Source: an uncultured Bacillota bacterium (GTDB taxonomy: Bacteria > Bacillota_I > Bacilli_A > RFN20 > CAG-449). From it: 64,000 bases of DNA. This document shows, one piece after another, positions 35,904 to 44,838 of the stretch; the stretch's first letter is position 1; every line of letters starts with the position of its first letter. The stretch covers positions 1 through 64,000 of the forward strand of contig CABUOQ010000004.1 in the NCBI GenBank assembly GCA_902493275.1, given 5' to 3'. The position numbers were made by a program, and so were the translations under genes. The notes under the pieces were generated by a model. It saw only the letters and a program-made list of their open reading frames with translations. It was not told the origin of the DNA and ran no database searches.

Positions 35904-36033
35904 TATTTTTGATTCATAGTTCTCTGAGGTCTTATTATTATTATTGGAGAATTTTTGAATGTAACCTTTCTAGTTACAAGTATATAATAAATGTCTTTTT
36001 TTAACTCAGTTTAAACTCAAATTAAACTATATA

Positions 36034-37101
36034 TTACTTTTTTATTGAACGTGGGAGACTAACTGTAAACGTACTACCTTTATTAAGTTTGCTTTCAACA
36101 TTGATATGACCTTGGCAAAGTCGAACAACTTTTCCTACGATAGTTAATCCTAAACCATTTCCATCTCTTGCATGAGAAGTATCTCCTTGATAAAATCGAT
36201 CAAACACATGCTTTTTAGTTTCTTCATCCATTCCAATACCATCATCACTAATTTTTACGCTAATCTCATTAGCTAAAAGTTTCAATTCGACAGCGATTGT
36301 TCCATTATCGTTAGAAAATTTTATTGCGTTAGATAAAATATTTGTCCAAACTTGATTTAATAAATCCTTATCATTTTCGATGATGCAATCATCTAAAGAC
36401 AAATCGAGATTTATATTTTTCCGCTCTAATTCATCTGCGAAAGATAATATTAATTGTCGTAATTGCTCATCAAGGCGATAAGATGAAATCTCAGTTTTTA
36501 CTTCTTGAGTATCCAATTTACAAATCTTTAAAACATTAGAAATAAGCGTCGAAAGCTTTTCCACAGAATCATTAATCACACTTAAGCATTTTTGTTTTTC
36601 TAATTCATCTAAAGCTGCATTTTGCAAAATATTCACATTGCTACGAATTACAGATAGAGGTGTTTTAAATTCATGAGAAACATTAGATACAAAATCATTA
36701 GATAAAGTTTCAACTTTAGATAATTCTTTCACCATTATATTAAAATTAATAAGTGTCTGCTGAAGTTCTGGAAGAGTTGAATCCTCTCTTACTGAAACAT
36801 TAAAATCACCCTGAGCTACTTTCATTGATTTAGAAGAAAGTTCTACCAAAGGTCGAAAGATTTTCTTTAAATAGAAAAATGAGATAAAGCAAGAAATAAA
36901 TGTCACCGCCGCATAAGAGCATAATAAGAAAACAATTGTAATACTTCCTAACCCATGCATAGCTAATCGTCCAATTGGAGTTAATAGCAATATTGACATG
37001 AGAATAAAAATAAAAAGTAAAATACAAAAAAATAAAGCTAATAATAAGAAAGTAAATCTAAGATATAATCTGTTTGAAAGTTTCTCTTCTTCTTTTTTCA
37101 T
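36034..37101 (-). CDS. Sensor histidine kinase
   Basis: A 355-aa membrane kinase. Two N-terminal helices (about 10-36 and 47-75) with a very short external loop are followed by a HAMP domain (about 75-125). The HisKA domain carries the phosphoacceptor in SHEFKTPL, and the catalytic domain shows NILSNAIKFS, DDGIGMD and GNGLGLTIV. The tiny extracellular part suggests it senses the membrane itself or works with a partner. It overlaps the response regulator gene by 4 bases. Confidence 0.94.
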   Translation of the reverse strand: MKKEEEKLSNRLYLRFTFLLLALFFCILLFIFILMSILLLTPIGRLAMHGLGSITIVFLLCSYAAVTFISCFISFFYLKKIFRPLVELSSKSMKVAQGDFNVSVREDSTLPELQQTLINFNIMVKELSKVETLSNDFVSNVSHEFKTPLSVIRSNVNILQNAALDELEKQKCLSVINDSVEKLSTLISNVLKICKLDTQEVKTEISSYRLDEQLRQLILSFADELERKNINLDLSLDDCIIENDKDLLNQVWTNILSNAIKFSNDNGTIAVELKLLANEISVKISDDGIGMDEETKKHVFDRFYQGDTSHARDGNGLGLTIVGKVVRLCQGHINVESKLNKGSTFTVSLPRSIKK

Positions 37102-37769
37102 TTTTTAATCGCCTTATATCCTAATCCTCGAATAGTAACGATTTCAAAGTCAGGATTATTTTTAAATTTATCGCGTAAACGATTTATATGAGTATCGACA
37201 GTTCTTTCTTCGGAATTAGAATATATTCCCCAAAATTCGTCCATTAATTGCATTCTAGTAAAAATCTTATTTTCATATGATAATAACTTAAATAATATTT
37301 GGAATTCTTTTTGAGGTAACTCATATGTCTTACCATTTGTTACCACTGTTAATGAATCATTATCTAAAACTGTGTTTTTAAACGATAATTGATGTTCTAA
37401 AGATATTTTAGCTCTTCTAAATAAAGAAATTAATCTAAGTTCTAATTCCTTTAAATCAATTGGTTTAACCATATAATCATCCGCGCCTGATAAAAAGCCA
37501 TCAGATTTATCTTGAATTTGATCTTTAGCCGAAATAATTAAAACCGGAGAAGAAATACCAGCATTCCTTAATTCTTTAATAAATTCTATTCCCGACATTC
37601 CTGGCATCATAATATCAGTAATTATCGCATCTACTTGATATTTATCTAATTCTTGCAAAGCATACTTTGCTGAATAAGAACAATAAACACTATACCCTTT
37701 TTTTGTTAAATAAATCTTTATTGCATCATTTAAATTGATATCATCTTCCACAACTAGTATCTTAAACAT
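37098..37769 (-). CDS. OmpR-type response regulator
   Basis: A 223-aa regulator. The receiver domain holds the phosphorylated Asp in ITDIMMPG and the Lys in VKPIDL. A winged-helix DNA-binding domain with RTVDTHINRLR and IRGLGYK follows. The ATG at 37769 is used because the upstream GTG lies over the RBS-like TAGGTGAT. It pairs with the kinase directly downstream; target genes are unknown. Confidence 0.94.
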   Translation of the reverse strand: MFKILVVEDDINLNDAIKIYLTKKGYSVYCSYSAKYALQELDKYQVDAIITDIMMPGMSGIEFIKELRNAGISSPVLIISAKDQIQDKSDGFLSGADDYMVKPIDLKELELRLISLFRRAKISLEHQLSFKNTVLDNDSLTVVTNGKTYELPQKEFQILFKLLSYENKIFTRMQLMDEFWGIYSNSEERTVDTHINRLRDKFKNNPDFEIVTIRGLGYKAIKK

Positions 37770-37835
37770 AATAATCACCTAATCCTTATTTGATATATTA
37801 TCAAATATATTTTAACTAATTTTGAACATTATTAC

Positions 37836-38774
37836 TTATTTTTCGGCATTTTTTAAATTTTTTTCGATAAAAGTTATGCACTTATCAATATATTTTTCTT
37901 TTTCAGTATAAAATGAAGCGATATGTCCTGCCTTTTCAATCGCTAATTCATCATAATCCATAGATGGATTTAAGCATGAAATATTTGCTTTCAAATTGCT
38001 ATAAGGAACAAATTTATCTTCTGTTCCATGAATAAATAAAATTGGAACCCCGCAATTTGATAAAGACTTATTGGGCCCGTCATTTTTTAAAGATATATGT
38101 AAAATAATTTTAGCTAATAATGAAATACCAAAATAAAAAAATATAAAAAATTTATTAATAAATTTGAATGAATATAATACTTGTTGTTTTATGGAATTGA
38201 ATCCGCAATCGGCAATGATACATCTTACATTAGATGGTAGTTTTTCACCTGATACGTTCATTAAAGTAGTTGCTCCCATAGAGTCACCATATAAAACTAT
38301 CTGTGCTCTTGGATCTTGTTTAATTATTAAGTCGATCCATTTTAATACATCAATTCTTTCATGCCATCCCATAGTCGAATATTTTATCATAGAAGTAGAA
38401 TGGGCACGTTGTTCAATAAACAAAAAATTACAATTAATCTTTTTATCTATCTCTTCGGCAATTGGAGTATTCTCTTTCCAATTTCCCCTCCAACCATGAC
38501 ACATAATAAGATAAAGATTGGTATCGCCTTTTTTTAATAAATGCGCTGATAATTCATGCTTATCATCTGAAATCGTTTTTAAATCAACGATTTCATGGTT
38601 GCTTAAATACTCTTCAGCCACAGCAATTTTTGATTTTTTATCTTTATGTTTTCTCTTGTCATCAAAATTTTTACTAGTTTTAAATACCACTTCAAAGCAT
38701 TTAAAGCTAGCAAAAAAGTATAAGAATAATATAGCTAATATAACAACTAAAATAATTATTAAAACTTTCATCAT
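37836..38774 (-). CDS. Membrane-anchored alpha/beta hydrolase
   Basis: A 312-aa protein with an N-terminal membrane helix (about 3-22) and an alpha/beta hydrolase fold. The oxyanion region is HGWRGN and the nucleophile elbow GDSMGA. The acid is probably in HGTEDKFVP and the His in KAGHIAS. It resembles the BEM46/YkuR-type serine hydrolases of Firmicutes. Substrate unknown. It overlaps the small membrane protein gene upstream by 4 bases. Confidence 0.85.
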   Translation of the reverse strand: MMKVLIIILVVILAILFLYFFASFKCFEVVFKTSKNFDDKRKHKDKKSKIAVAEEYLSNHEIVDLKTISDDKHELSAHLLKKGDTNLYLIMCHGWRGNWKENTPIAEEIDKKINCNFLFIEQRAHSTSMIKYSTMGWHERIDVLKWIDLIIKQDPRAQIVLYGDSMGATTLMNVSGEKLPSNVRCIIADCGFNSIKQQVLYSFKFINKFFIFFYFGISLLAKIILHISLKNDGPNKSLSNCGVPILFIHGTEDKFVPYSNLKANISCLNPSMDYDELAIEKAGHIASFYTEKEKYIDKCITFIEKNLKNAEK

Positions 38775-39019
38775 TTATCATCCTTATGACTTTTATGCTT
38801 AATATAAAAAATGATTACTAATGAAATGACAATTAAGCTAATTGGAATTATAACGAGAAAATAAAGATAATTTATGTTGATTATCTTTTTACTAGTCAAT
38901 ATAAATAAAGCGATAGTTAAAGCAATAATAAGAACAAATATAATTCTTATTATATTTACAATTATACGACTTTTTTTCTTCGCAGATTTTAAATTCTCTT
39001 CCTCGTCATTTAGATTCAT
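38771..39019 (-). CDS. Small two-helix membrane protein
   Basis: An 82-aa protein with a charged N-terminus, two membrane helices (about 20-43 and 48-71) and a Lys/His tail. It lies 2 bases after the cysE-like gene and overlaps the hydrolase gene by 4 bases, so it belongs to the same operon. No known family. Confidence 0.65.
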   Translation of the reverse strand: MNLNDEEENLKSAKKKSRIIVNIIRIIFVLIIALTIALFILTSKKIININYLYFLVIIPISLIVISLVIIFYIKHKSHKDDK

Positions 39020-39021
39020 AG

Positions 39022-39828
39022 TTAATTCCTTTTATTAATCTCCATATCAACTTTATTCAATCTAACTATCATATTATCCACTACACTTTCTAAAATATAT
39101 GTATTAGAACCGATGATAACATTATCGCCGATAATAGTATCGCCTCCTAGAATTGAAGCTCCAGAATATATAGTTACATTATTACCAATAGTTGGATGAC
39201 GCTTCAAACCTTTTAACTTTTGACCTCTTCCCAAAGATAACGCTCCTAGAGTAACCCCTTGATAAATTCTAACATGTTCACCAATAATAGAAGTCTCACC
39301 AATAACGATTCCTGTGCCATGATCAATAAAGAAATATGAGCCAATCCTAGCACCTGGATGAATATCAATACCTGTCATTGAATGGGCATATTCAGACATG
39401 ATTCTAGGGATATAAGGGATGCCTTTTTCATATAAATAATGAGCGATACGATAAATACTAATCGCGAGCATTCCTGGATATGACAAAATTATTTCATTAA
39501 AATCTAATGCTGCTGGATCTCCATCGAATGTCGCTTGTAAATCAGTTTTTAATACTTCAACTATCTGAGGTAAATCATCTATAAAATCTTCAGTTAAGGT
39601 TTCTTCATCTAAATCTTTATGCGATGTTTTTTTAGCTCGATATATCTGTTCTTTCAATAATTTTTTTACTTCATCTTTTATCTTATTGTTTGTTAAATCA
39701 ATTCCAGAAGAGATGCAATTAAAATATCCTGGAAATATTAACATTCTTAAATCATCTATAATTTTTATAATTTGATCACGACATGGAACAAATTCAAATT
39801 GTTCTTCACAAACTTTAATATATTTCAT
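39022..39828 (-). CDS. cysE: Serine O-acetyltransferase
   Basis: A 268-aa left-handed beta-helix acetyltransferase of the EpsC/CysE type that makes O-acetylserine. The hexapeptide core includes DIHPGARIGSYFFIDHGTG, GETSIIGEHVRIYQGVTLGA and RHPTIGNNVTIYSGA. The start overlaps the cysK stop (TAATG), a sign of translational coupling. Together the two make cysteine from serine, acetyl-CoA and sulfide. Confidence 0.94.
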   Translation of the reverse strand: MKYIKVCEEQFEFVPCRDQIIKIIDDLRMLIFPGYFNCISSGIDLTNNKIKDEVKKLLKEQIYRAKKTSHKDLDEETLTEDFIDDLPQIVEVLKTDLQATFDGDPAALDFNEIILSYPGMLAISIYRIAHYLYEKGIPYIPRIMSEYAHSMTGIDIHPGARIGSYFFIDHGTGIVIGETSIIGEHVRIYQGVTLGALSLGRGQKLKGLKRHPTIGNNVTIYSGASILGGDTIIGDNVIIGSNTYILESVVDNMIVRLNKVDMEINKRN

Positions 39829-40751
39829 TATTTCACCAGCTCCGTCGATAGATATCTTTCACCGGTATCAGGTAAGATAACTACTATATTTTTTCCTTTA
39901 TTTTCTTCTTTTTGGGCTTGCTTTATTGCTTCACAAAATGCAGCGCCTGAAGATATTCCCACAAATATTCCTTCTTCATGAGCTAACATTCTAGCGTATG
40001 TAAATGAATCTTCATCACTTATGGTATCAACATAATCTACATAATCAAGATTTAAAGTTTTAGGAATAAAATTTGCTCCAATTCCCTGTATTTTATGCGA
40101 TGAAGCCATTCCTTTAGTAATAAGTGGAGATGATAATGGTTCAACACCTATTGTATAAATATCTTTTTTTTCTTTTAAATATTTACTAATTCCCGTGATA
40201 GTTCCACCTGTTCCAATCCCGGCAACTAATATATCAACTAATCCATCACACTGCTCATATATTTCTCTACCCGTAGTTAAATAATGAGTTTGAGAATTAT
40301 CATTATTTTCAAATTGAGATGGAATAAATGAATTCGGATATTTTTCTTTTAACCTTATCGCCTCATCAACACTGCCTTTCATTCCTAATTCACCTGGAGT
40401 TAAAACAATTTCTCCACCATATGCTTTAATTAATTTTTGTCTTTCAATTGACATGGTTTCTGGCATAACTGCGATAAATTTCATCTTTTTACAAGCACAA
40501 ATAAAAGCTAATCCAACTCCGGTATTACCTGATGTTGGTTCGATAATAACGCTTTCTTTATTTATTCTATTTTCAGCTAATGCAGTTTCAATCATGTATT
40601 TAGCTATTCTAGCTTTTATTGATCCACTTGGATTAAACATTTCCACTTTAGCATATATTTTACACTCCAAGTTTAAGGTTTTTTCTATGTTTGTTAATTC
40701 CACTAAAGGAGTATTTCCAATTAGGTCTTCAATCGATTTATATATTTTCAT
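39828..40751 (-). CDS. cysK: O-acetylserine sulfhydrylase (cysteine synthase)
   Basis: A 307-aa PLP enzyme that forms cysteine from O-acetylserine and sulfide. The PLP Lys is in NPSGSIKAR, and EPTSGNTGVGLA, GTGGTITG and SSGAA are present as in CysK. It is the first gene of an operon with cysE, and its cysteine could feed SufS. AGGTGATTT precedes the ATG. No riboswitch or T-box was seen upstream. Confidence 0.95.
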   Translation of the reverse strand: MKIYKSIEDLIGNTPLVELTNIEKTLNLECKIYAKVEMFNPSGSIKARIAKYMIETALAENRINKESVIIEPTSGNTGVGLAFICACKKMKFIAVMPETMSIERQKLIKAYGGEIVLTPGELGMKGSVDEAIRLKEKYPNSFIPSQFENNDNSQTHYLTTGREIYEQCDGLVDILVAGIGTGGTITGISKYLKEKKDIYTIGVEPLSSPLITKGMASSHKIQGIGANFIPKTLNLDYVDYVDTISDEDSFTYARMLAHEEGIFVGISSGAAFCEAIKQAQKEENKGKNIVVILPDTGERYLSTELVK

Positions 40752-40836
40752 TATCTAAATCACCTCTATATTAATATTATGATAAATAATAATTTTTTTA
40801 AATAATTCTCATTTTTTATTAACTAATTTATTTAAA

Positions 40837-40865
40837 TTGACAAATTATTTTTAGTTATTTAATAT
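40837..40865 (+). promoter_or_regulatory. Promoter of the TetR-type regulator
   Basis: TTGACA (40837-40842), a 17-bp spacer and TAATAT (40860-40865), near consensus. It lies in the divergent gap with cysK, leaving a leader of about 50 bases. Confidence 0.75.
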
Positions 40866-40923
40866 TATTTTGAAGTGTCTTATTATTATATTGTGAGAAA
40901 TAATATAATGAAAGGCTTTTTAT

Positions 40924-41520
40924 ATGAAAATGGATATACGTGTAATTAAAACCAAAGCGGCAATCAAAGCAAGTTTCAAAGAATTATTGAAAAGAGAGCC
41001 GATAGAAAAAATAACTGTCTCCGAAATATGTAACAATGCTGATATAAATCGTGTTACTTTTTATACCCATTACCAAGATAAATACGATTTACTTATTGAT
41101 TATCTCAATAATATAACCGAGGAAATATATGATAAAGCAACCGCTAGTATAAGTGGCATCAATGAAAAAGAACAACTAATATGTTTCTTTTGCAATTTAT
41201 TCAACTGCACTATCGATTATTGCGTGGATCATGCTGAAATTTTTAAATTCTTTCCTCGTCAAAGCAATACATCTTTATTAACACTAATTGATAAAACTGC
41301 TACAAAAAATATATTAAGTCTTTTTAAAAAGATATTTAAAGATACTAACATGAAGTATTCTTACGATTTTATTGTCTATTTTATTATCGGAGGTTGTAAC
41401 AAACTGCTTTTTGAATATTTTGAAAAAGATAATGAAAAATCAGTAACTGAATTAAAATATAACGCTAATAAATTAATAACAGAACTAATCAATTCAAATA
41501 TATTATTTGATAAAAATTAA
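40924..41520 (+). CDS. TetR/AcrR family regulator
   Basis: A 198-aa regulator. The N-terminal helix-turn-helix (about 5-60, with KITVSEICNNADINRVTFYTHY) is followed by a helical ligand-binding domain of the type seen in DhaS-like members. It is divergent from cysK, so regulation of cysK-cysE or of itself is possible, but no operator dyad was pinned down. Confidence 0.88.
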   Translation: MKMDIRVIKTKAAIKASFKELLKREPIEKITVSEICNNADINRVTFYTHYQDKYDLLIDYLNNITEEIYDKATASISGINEKEQLICFFCNLFNCTIDYCVDHAEIFKFFPRQSNTSLLTLIDKTATKNILSLFKKIFKDTNMKYSYDFIVYFIIGGCNKLLFEYFEKDNEKSVTELKYNANKLITELINSNILFDKN

Positions 41521-41529
41521 TAAATTAAA

Positions 41530-41578
41530 ACCCCCTATGAATAGCGATTTTATTGCTACCATTATATGGGGGTGTTTT
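41530..41578 (+). terminator. Branched terminator after the TetR-type gene
   Basis: ACCCCCTAT pairs imperfectly with ATATGGGGGT, with an inner TAGC/GCTA stem, followed by a T-rich tail. It can serve both this gene and the convergent lipoprotein. Confidence 0.7.
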
Positions 41579-41601
41579 TATTTTTACTTATTTATAAAAC
41601 C

Positions 41602-43134
41602 TTAAATAATAGTTCTATTTATTTCTGCAACTTTATTTACTTCTGTAAATTCAACTTCAGTAGTAAAGCTTCCAACAACATTAACAAAAGAAACTTTGTC
41701 ACCTTCAAATGTAACAGTAAATTTATCTAATGGTTGAGTGTTATTAATCGTATTATCAAATCCACAGAAAATTGAAGTTGTAGGTTTTGTTGTTAAAAGT
41801 TCATGTCCAATATAATTAAATACAGTTTTGGTTTCAGTTGAATTAGTTTCATCTTTTTCAAAGAAATAAGCGTTCATACTGAATAAAGGAAGAATAATAC
41901 CATCAGTTAAAGTACCCGCGATACTTTCACCAGTATAAGTGTAAACATCATCAGTTAATGAATATTTACGATAATTAGCATCATCTAATTGTCTATAACC
42001 GACAAATGTAGCACTTGATCCTGTTCCTTTAGTGATTTCTAATGTTCCCTTTCCATCACTAGTTAAAGAACCTTGTCCATCAACATAAGAACCATACCAA
42101 TCATCATTAGTTGTTCTTTTGAAAGTTGCATTAAAATTATAAGATAATAGACTTTGAAGTTTAGAATTTAATTCACTATCTGCATCCTCTAATTTAACTA
42201 TTTTACTAACATTTACATCTTCACCAAACGCCAAGAATTGACCTTCATAAGAAATTTTAACTGTATCAACTCCTCCCCATCCATCATCTTGAGTTTTATC
42301 AAAGAATTTCGCGGAATATGTTGTAGGTAAATTGTCTTCACTAAGTACAAATGAAAAACTCTCTAATGTTCCATCAATGAAATAGTGAGTATTATAACCT
42401 TCATAAGATAAATATAATTGAGCTGATAAGCATGATAAAGCATATGAGAAATCATCATCAGCTAATTTTTCTTCGGTTATAGTTAATGAAACAGTGCGTG
42501 TTTCTTCATCTAAAGTAAAATCATCATCACTCAATAAAGTAAAAGCATTAACTAAACGTGATTCTGACCATAATGCTTCAACATCTTGATTAACTATTGG
42601 ATCAACTAATAATAATGGTGTATATACTACATTACCATTGATGTCATACGAAACAGTGAATGCCTCGTCATTGACTCCTTCTTCATATTGTGTCAATTTA
42701 TTAATGGATTCCCATTCTCCTTTATAATAAATACTTCTAACAACGCCATCTTTAATCAAATCGCGATAACGATAATTTGTTGGTGTTCCATTATTATATT
42801 GTTTTGAGTAAACAGTTTGAACATCAAATCCGCTTCTTAAAGCATCTAAAGATTTCTTTTTAGCATCAACAACTACAACAGAAGATGACGATTCTTCTGA
42901 TGAACTTACGCTTGATTCTTCACTTGATGAAACTTCGTCTGATGATTCTACTGATGAAGAAGACTCTTCAACTGATGATTCAGATTCAAACAATGAAGAA
43001 GATTCTTCGACTGATGATTCACTTACTACAGAAGAACTATTGCTAGTTGAAGAAGATATGATACTACTTGTTGCTTCTGTTTGACAAGCAAATAACATAG
43101 CTAATAATGATACAAATAATAATTGTTTTTTCAT
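41602..43134 (-). CDS. Ser-rich-linker lipoprotein, paralog 3 of 3
   Basis: A 510-aa lipoprotein with lipobox LFAC (Cys17) and a long Ser/Glu/Val linker (about 20-90). The extracellular beta-rich remainder is related to the two upstream genes. Shared landmarks are the FGEDV motif and the amphipathic segment that follows. The linker resembles in composition, but not in DNA sequence, the leader repeats at 2877-4153. It is last in the operon. RBS AGGGGGAA. Function unknown, probably surface-exposed. Confidence 0.65.
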   Translation of the reverse strand: MKKQLLFVSLLAMLFACQTEATSSIISSSTSNSSSVVSESSVEESSSLFESESSVEESSSSVESSDEVSSSEESSVSSSEESSSSVVVVDAKKKSLDALRSGFDVQTVYSKQYNNGTPTNYRYRDLIKDGVVRSIYYKGEWESINKLTQYEEGVNDEAFTVSYDINGNVVYTPLLLVDPIVNQDVEALWSESRLVNAFTLLSDDDFTLDEETRTVSLTITEEKLADDDFSYALSCLSAQLYLSYEGYNTHYFIDGTLESFSFVLSEDNLPTTYSAKFFDKTQDDGWGGVDTVKISYEGQFLAFGEDVNVSKIVKLEDADSELNSKLQSLLSYNFNATFKRTTNDDWYGSYVDGQGSLTSDGKGTLEITKGTGSSATFVGYRQLDDANYRKYSLTDDVYTYTGESIAGTLTDGIILPLFSMNAYFFEKDETNSTETKTVFNYIGHELLTTKPTTSIFCGFDNTINNTQPLDKFTVTFEGDKVSFVNVVGSFTTEVEFTEVNKVAEINRTII

Positions 43135-43162
43135 AAAAATTCCCCCTATTTATTTTTATTAA

Positions 43163-44827
43163 TTAAAGTATTGTTGGATATATTAAGAATTGAATTGTTT
43201 TAAAGAATTCTAAGGCTAATAAAACCTCAACGCCAATTTTAGTTGGTGTTCCGTTGATGTTAACTTCTTTAATATAGAAATTTCCACCATTTTTACCTTC
43301 CTCATCTTGTAAAACATATCCGTTATCTACCAATTTTGCTTCATATTGTACTTGAAGAGTTTCTCCTTCATTATAATCATTTAATGCCAACATGAAGACT
43401 GGTTTTTTTGGATTATAAGAAGCATCTAGTACAATGTATGAATAATTTCCACCAATTGTTGGAATATAATCTAATTGTTCAGCTGAAATACTTCTATATA
43501 GAATTTCAGATTCTGCTACCTGATTACTAATAATATCATTCCAAGTTGCATCGTCTGCATTTGGTTGTAAACTATCTAATAATCCCTTGACTCCACCGAT
43601 ATTAGAGTAAGTATATTTTTCTTCGGTTAGACGTAATTTATTTGTTATGACTACTTCTTCATCTTTAACTTCAATTATCAATGTTCCGGCATTACCACCA
43701 CCTAAGGTTCCATAATCATTACTATATATTTTACATCCATGGTTATCTTTCAAAGTATAAGTAGTTACACCATCATTATTTGATTTATCAAAGAAAACAG
43801 AAGAAATGTTAAAAGATGGTAAAATATTATTCATATATCCTGATAATAAATCGCCATCCGGATATACTTTATCATTTAATTTTAAGACTGCTTGGACTAT
43901 GCCGTCGCCTTTTTGATAATATCCATATGCTCCAGTTTTTACATTCTTTTTAGAAAGAACATCATAAAGAATGGTTTTTCCATCCTCTATATCTGCCTCG
44001 TAGATACGATTTGATAATTCGACTTTAAGATGATAGTTTTGTTTTTTTAATTTATCTAAAGTAGTTTGTAAAAAAGCATCTTCTTGGCCTTCAGCTTTTG
44101 TTATTGGCGCTATGACATCTTCGCCAAAACCAGTAAATACGCCTTCAATTTCAGATTTATAAACTCCATATGAAGTTGATATTGGTTCAAAAACTATATG
44201 AAATTTATCTGGCAATCCATTATTCATCTCAATGACAAAACTATTTAAGTCATATCCCATTGTAGCTGTAAATTGAGCTCCAACAGATGAATAGAAAGTA
44301 TTTAATGCTTTATCACCTAATTTTAATTTGTAAAGATTGTCTGTTTCACCTTTTTCAAAATCATCAACGTTCAATAAAGAGAAACTATTTCCATAACCTG
44401 ATACATCCCATGGAACATAAGTATTTGATGTTGAAACTAATGGATAATAATGGATTTTGTTATCTAATCCTAATTCAACTTCACATAAGCAAGATATTGC
44501 CATTTGAAGATGAGCTGCATAATGCATTTCATTATTTATAGTATCCATTTGAGGATTTTCAGAAGCAGATTCATAAACTGTTGCAGTAAATTCTCTTGGT
44601 TTAGAAGCAGTTTCAACATAGTTATATGTATATCCTAACGTGTCTGTTCCTGTTTTAAATATTCCTCTAGTTGAATAACCTTGTCCCATTTTTGATAAGA
44701 TTTCATCTGTCAAGGTATTATCAACACTGATTGGACTAGAACTTGAAGCAAGAGATGATTCTTTATTCAAGTTGCATCCGCTAAGCAATAAAGCTCCTAT
44801 AATAATGGGATAATAATGTCGATGCAT
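43163..44827 (-). CDS. Surface lipoprotein, paralog 2 of 3
   Basis: A 554-aa lipoprotein with lipobox LLSGC (Cys18) and a very short Ser linker. It shares with its neighbours the opening LTDEILSKMGQGYSTRGIF, the FGEDVIAPIT segment and LKKQNYHL. A repeated layout (N-terminal half and C-terminal half each with a beta domain) can be followed through all three. No enzyme motif was found. Confidence 0.65.
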   Translation of the reverse strand: MHRHYYPIIIGALLLSGCNLNKESSLASSSSPISVDNTLTDEILSKMGQGYSTRGIFKTGTDTLGYTYNYVETASKPREFTATVYESASENPQMDTINNEMHYAAHLQMAISCLCEVELGLDNKIHYYPLVSTSNTYVPWDVSGYGNSFSLLNVDDFEKGETDNLYKLKLGDKALNTFYSSVGAQFTATMGYDLNSFVIEMNNGLPDKFHIVFEPISTSYGVYKSEIEGVFTGFGEDVIAPITKAEGQEDAFLQTTLDKLKKQNYHLKVELSNRIYEADIEDGKTILYDVLSKKNVKTGAYGYYQKGDGIVQAVLKLNDKVYPDGDLLSGYMNNILPSFNISSVFFDKSNNDGVTTYTLKDNHGCKIYSNDYGTLGGGNAGTLIIEVKDEEVVITNKLRLTEEKYTYSNIGGVKGLLDSLQPNADDATWNDIISNQVAESEILYRSISAEQLDYIPTIGGNYSYIVLDASYNPKKPVFMLALNDYNEGETLQVQYEAKLVDNGYVLQDEEGKNGGNFYIKEVNINGTPTKIGVEVLLALEFFKTIQFLIYPTIL

Positions 44828-44838
44828 ATTTCAACTCC

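Noticed and set aside
38164..38802. Plus-strand ORFs opposite the alpha/beta hydrolase
   Set aside because: Both are covered by a well-motivated hydrolase gene on the minus strand.
40752..40923. Cysteine or SAM riboswitch / T-box before cysK
   Set aside because: The 172-bp gap holds a promoter for the divergent TetR-type gene but no conserved leader structure that I could recognise.
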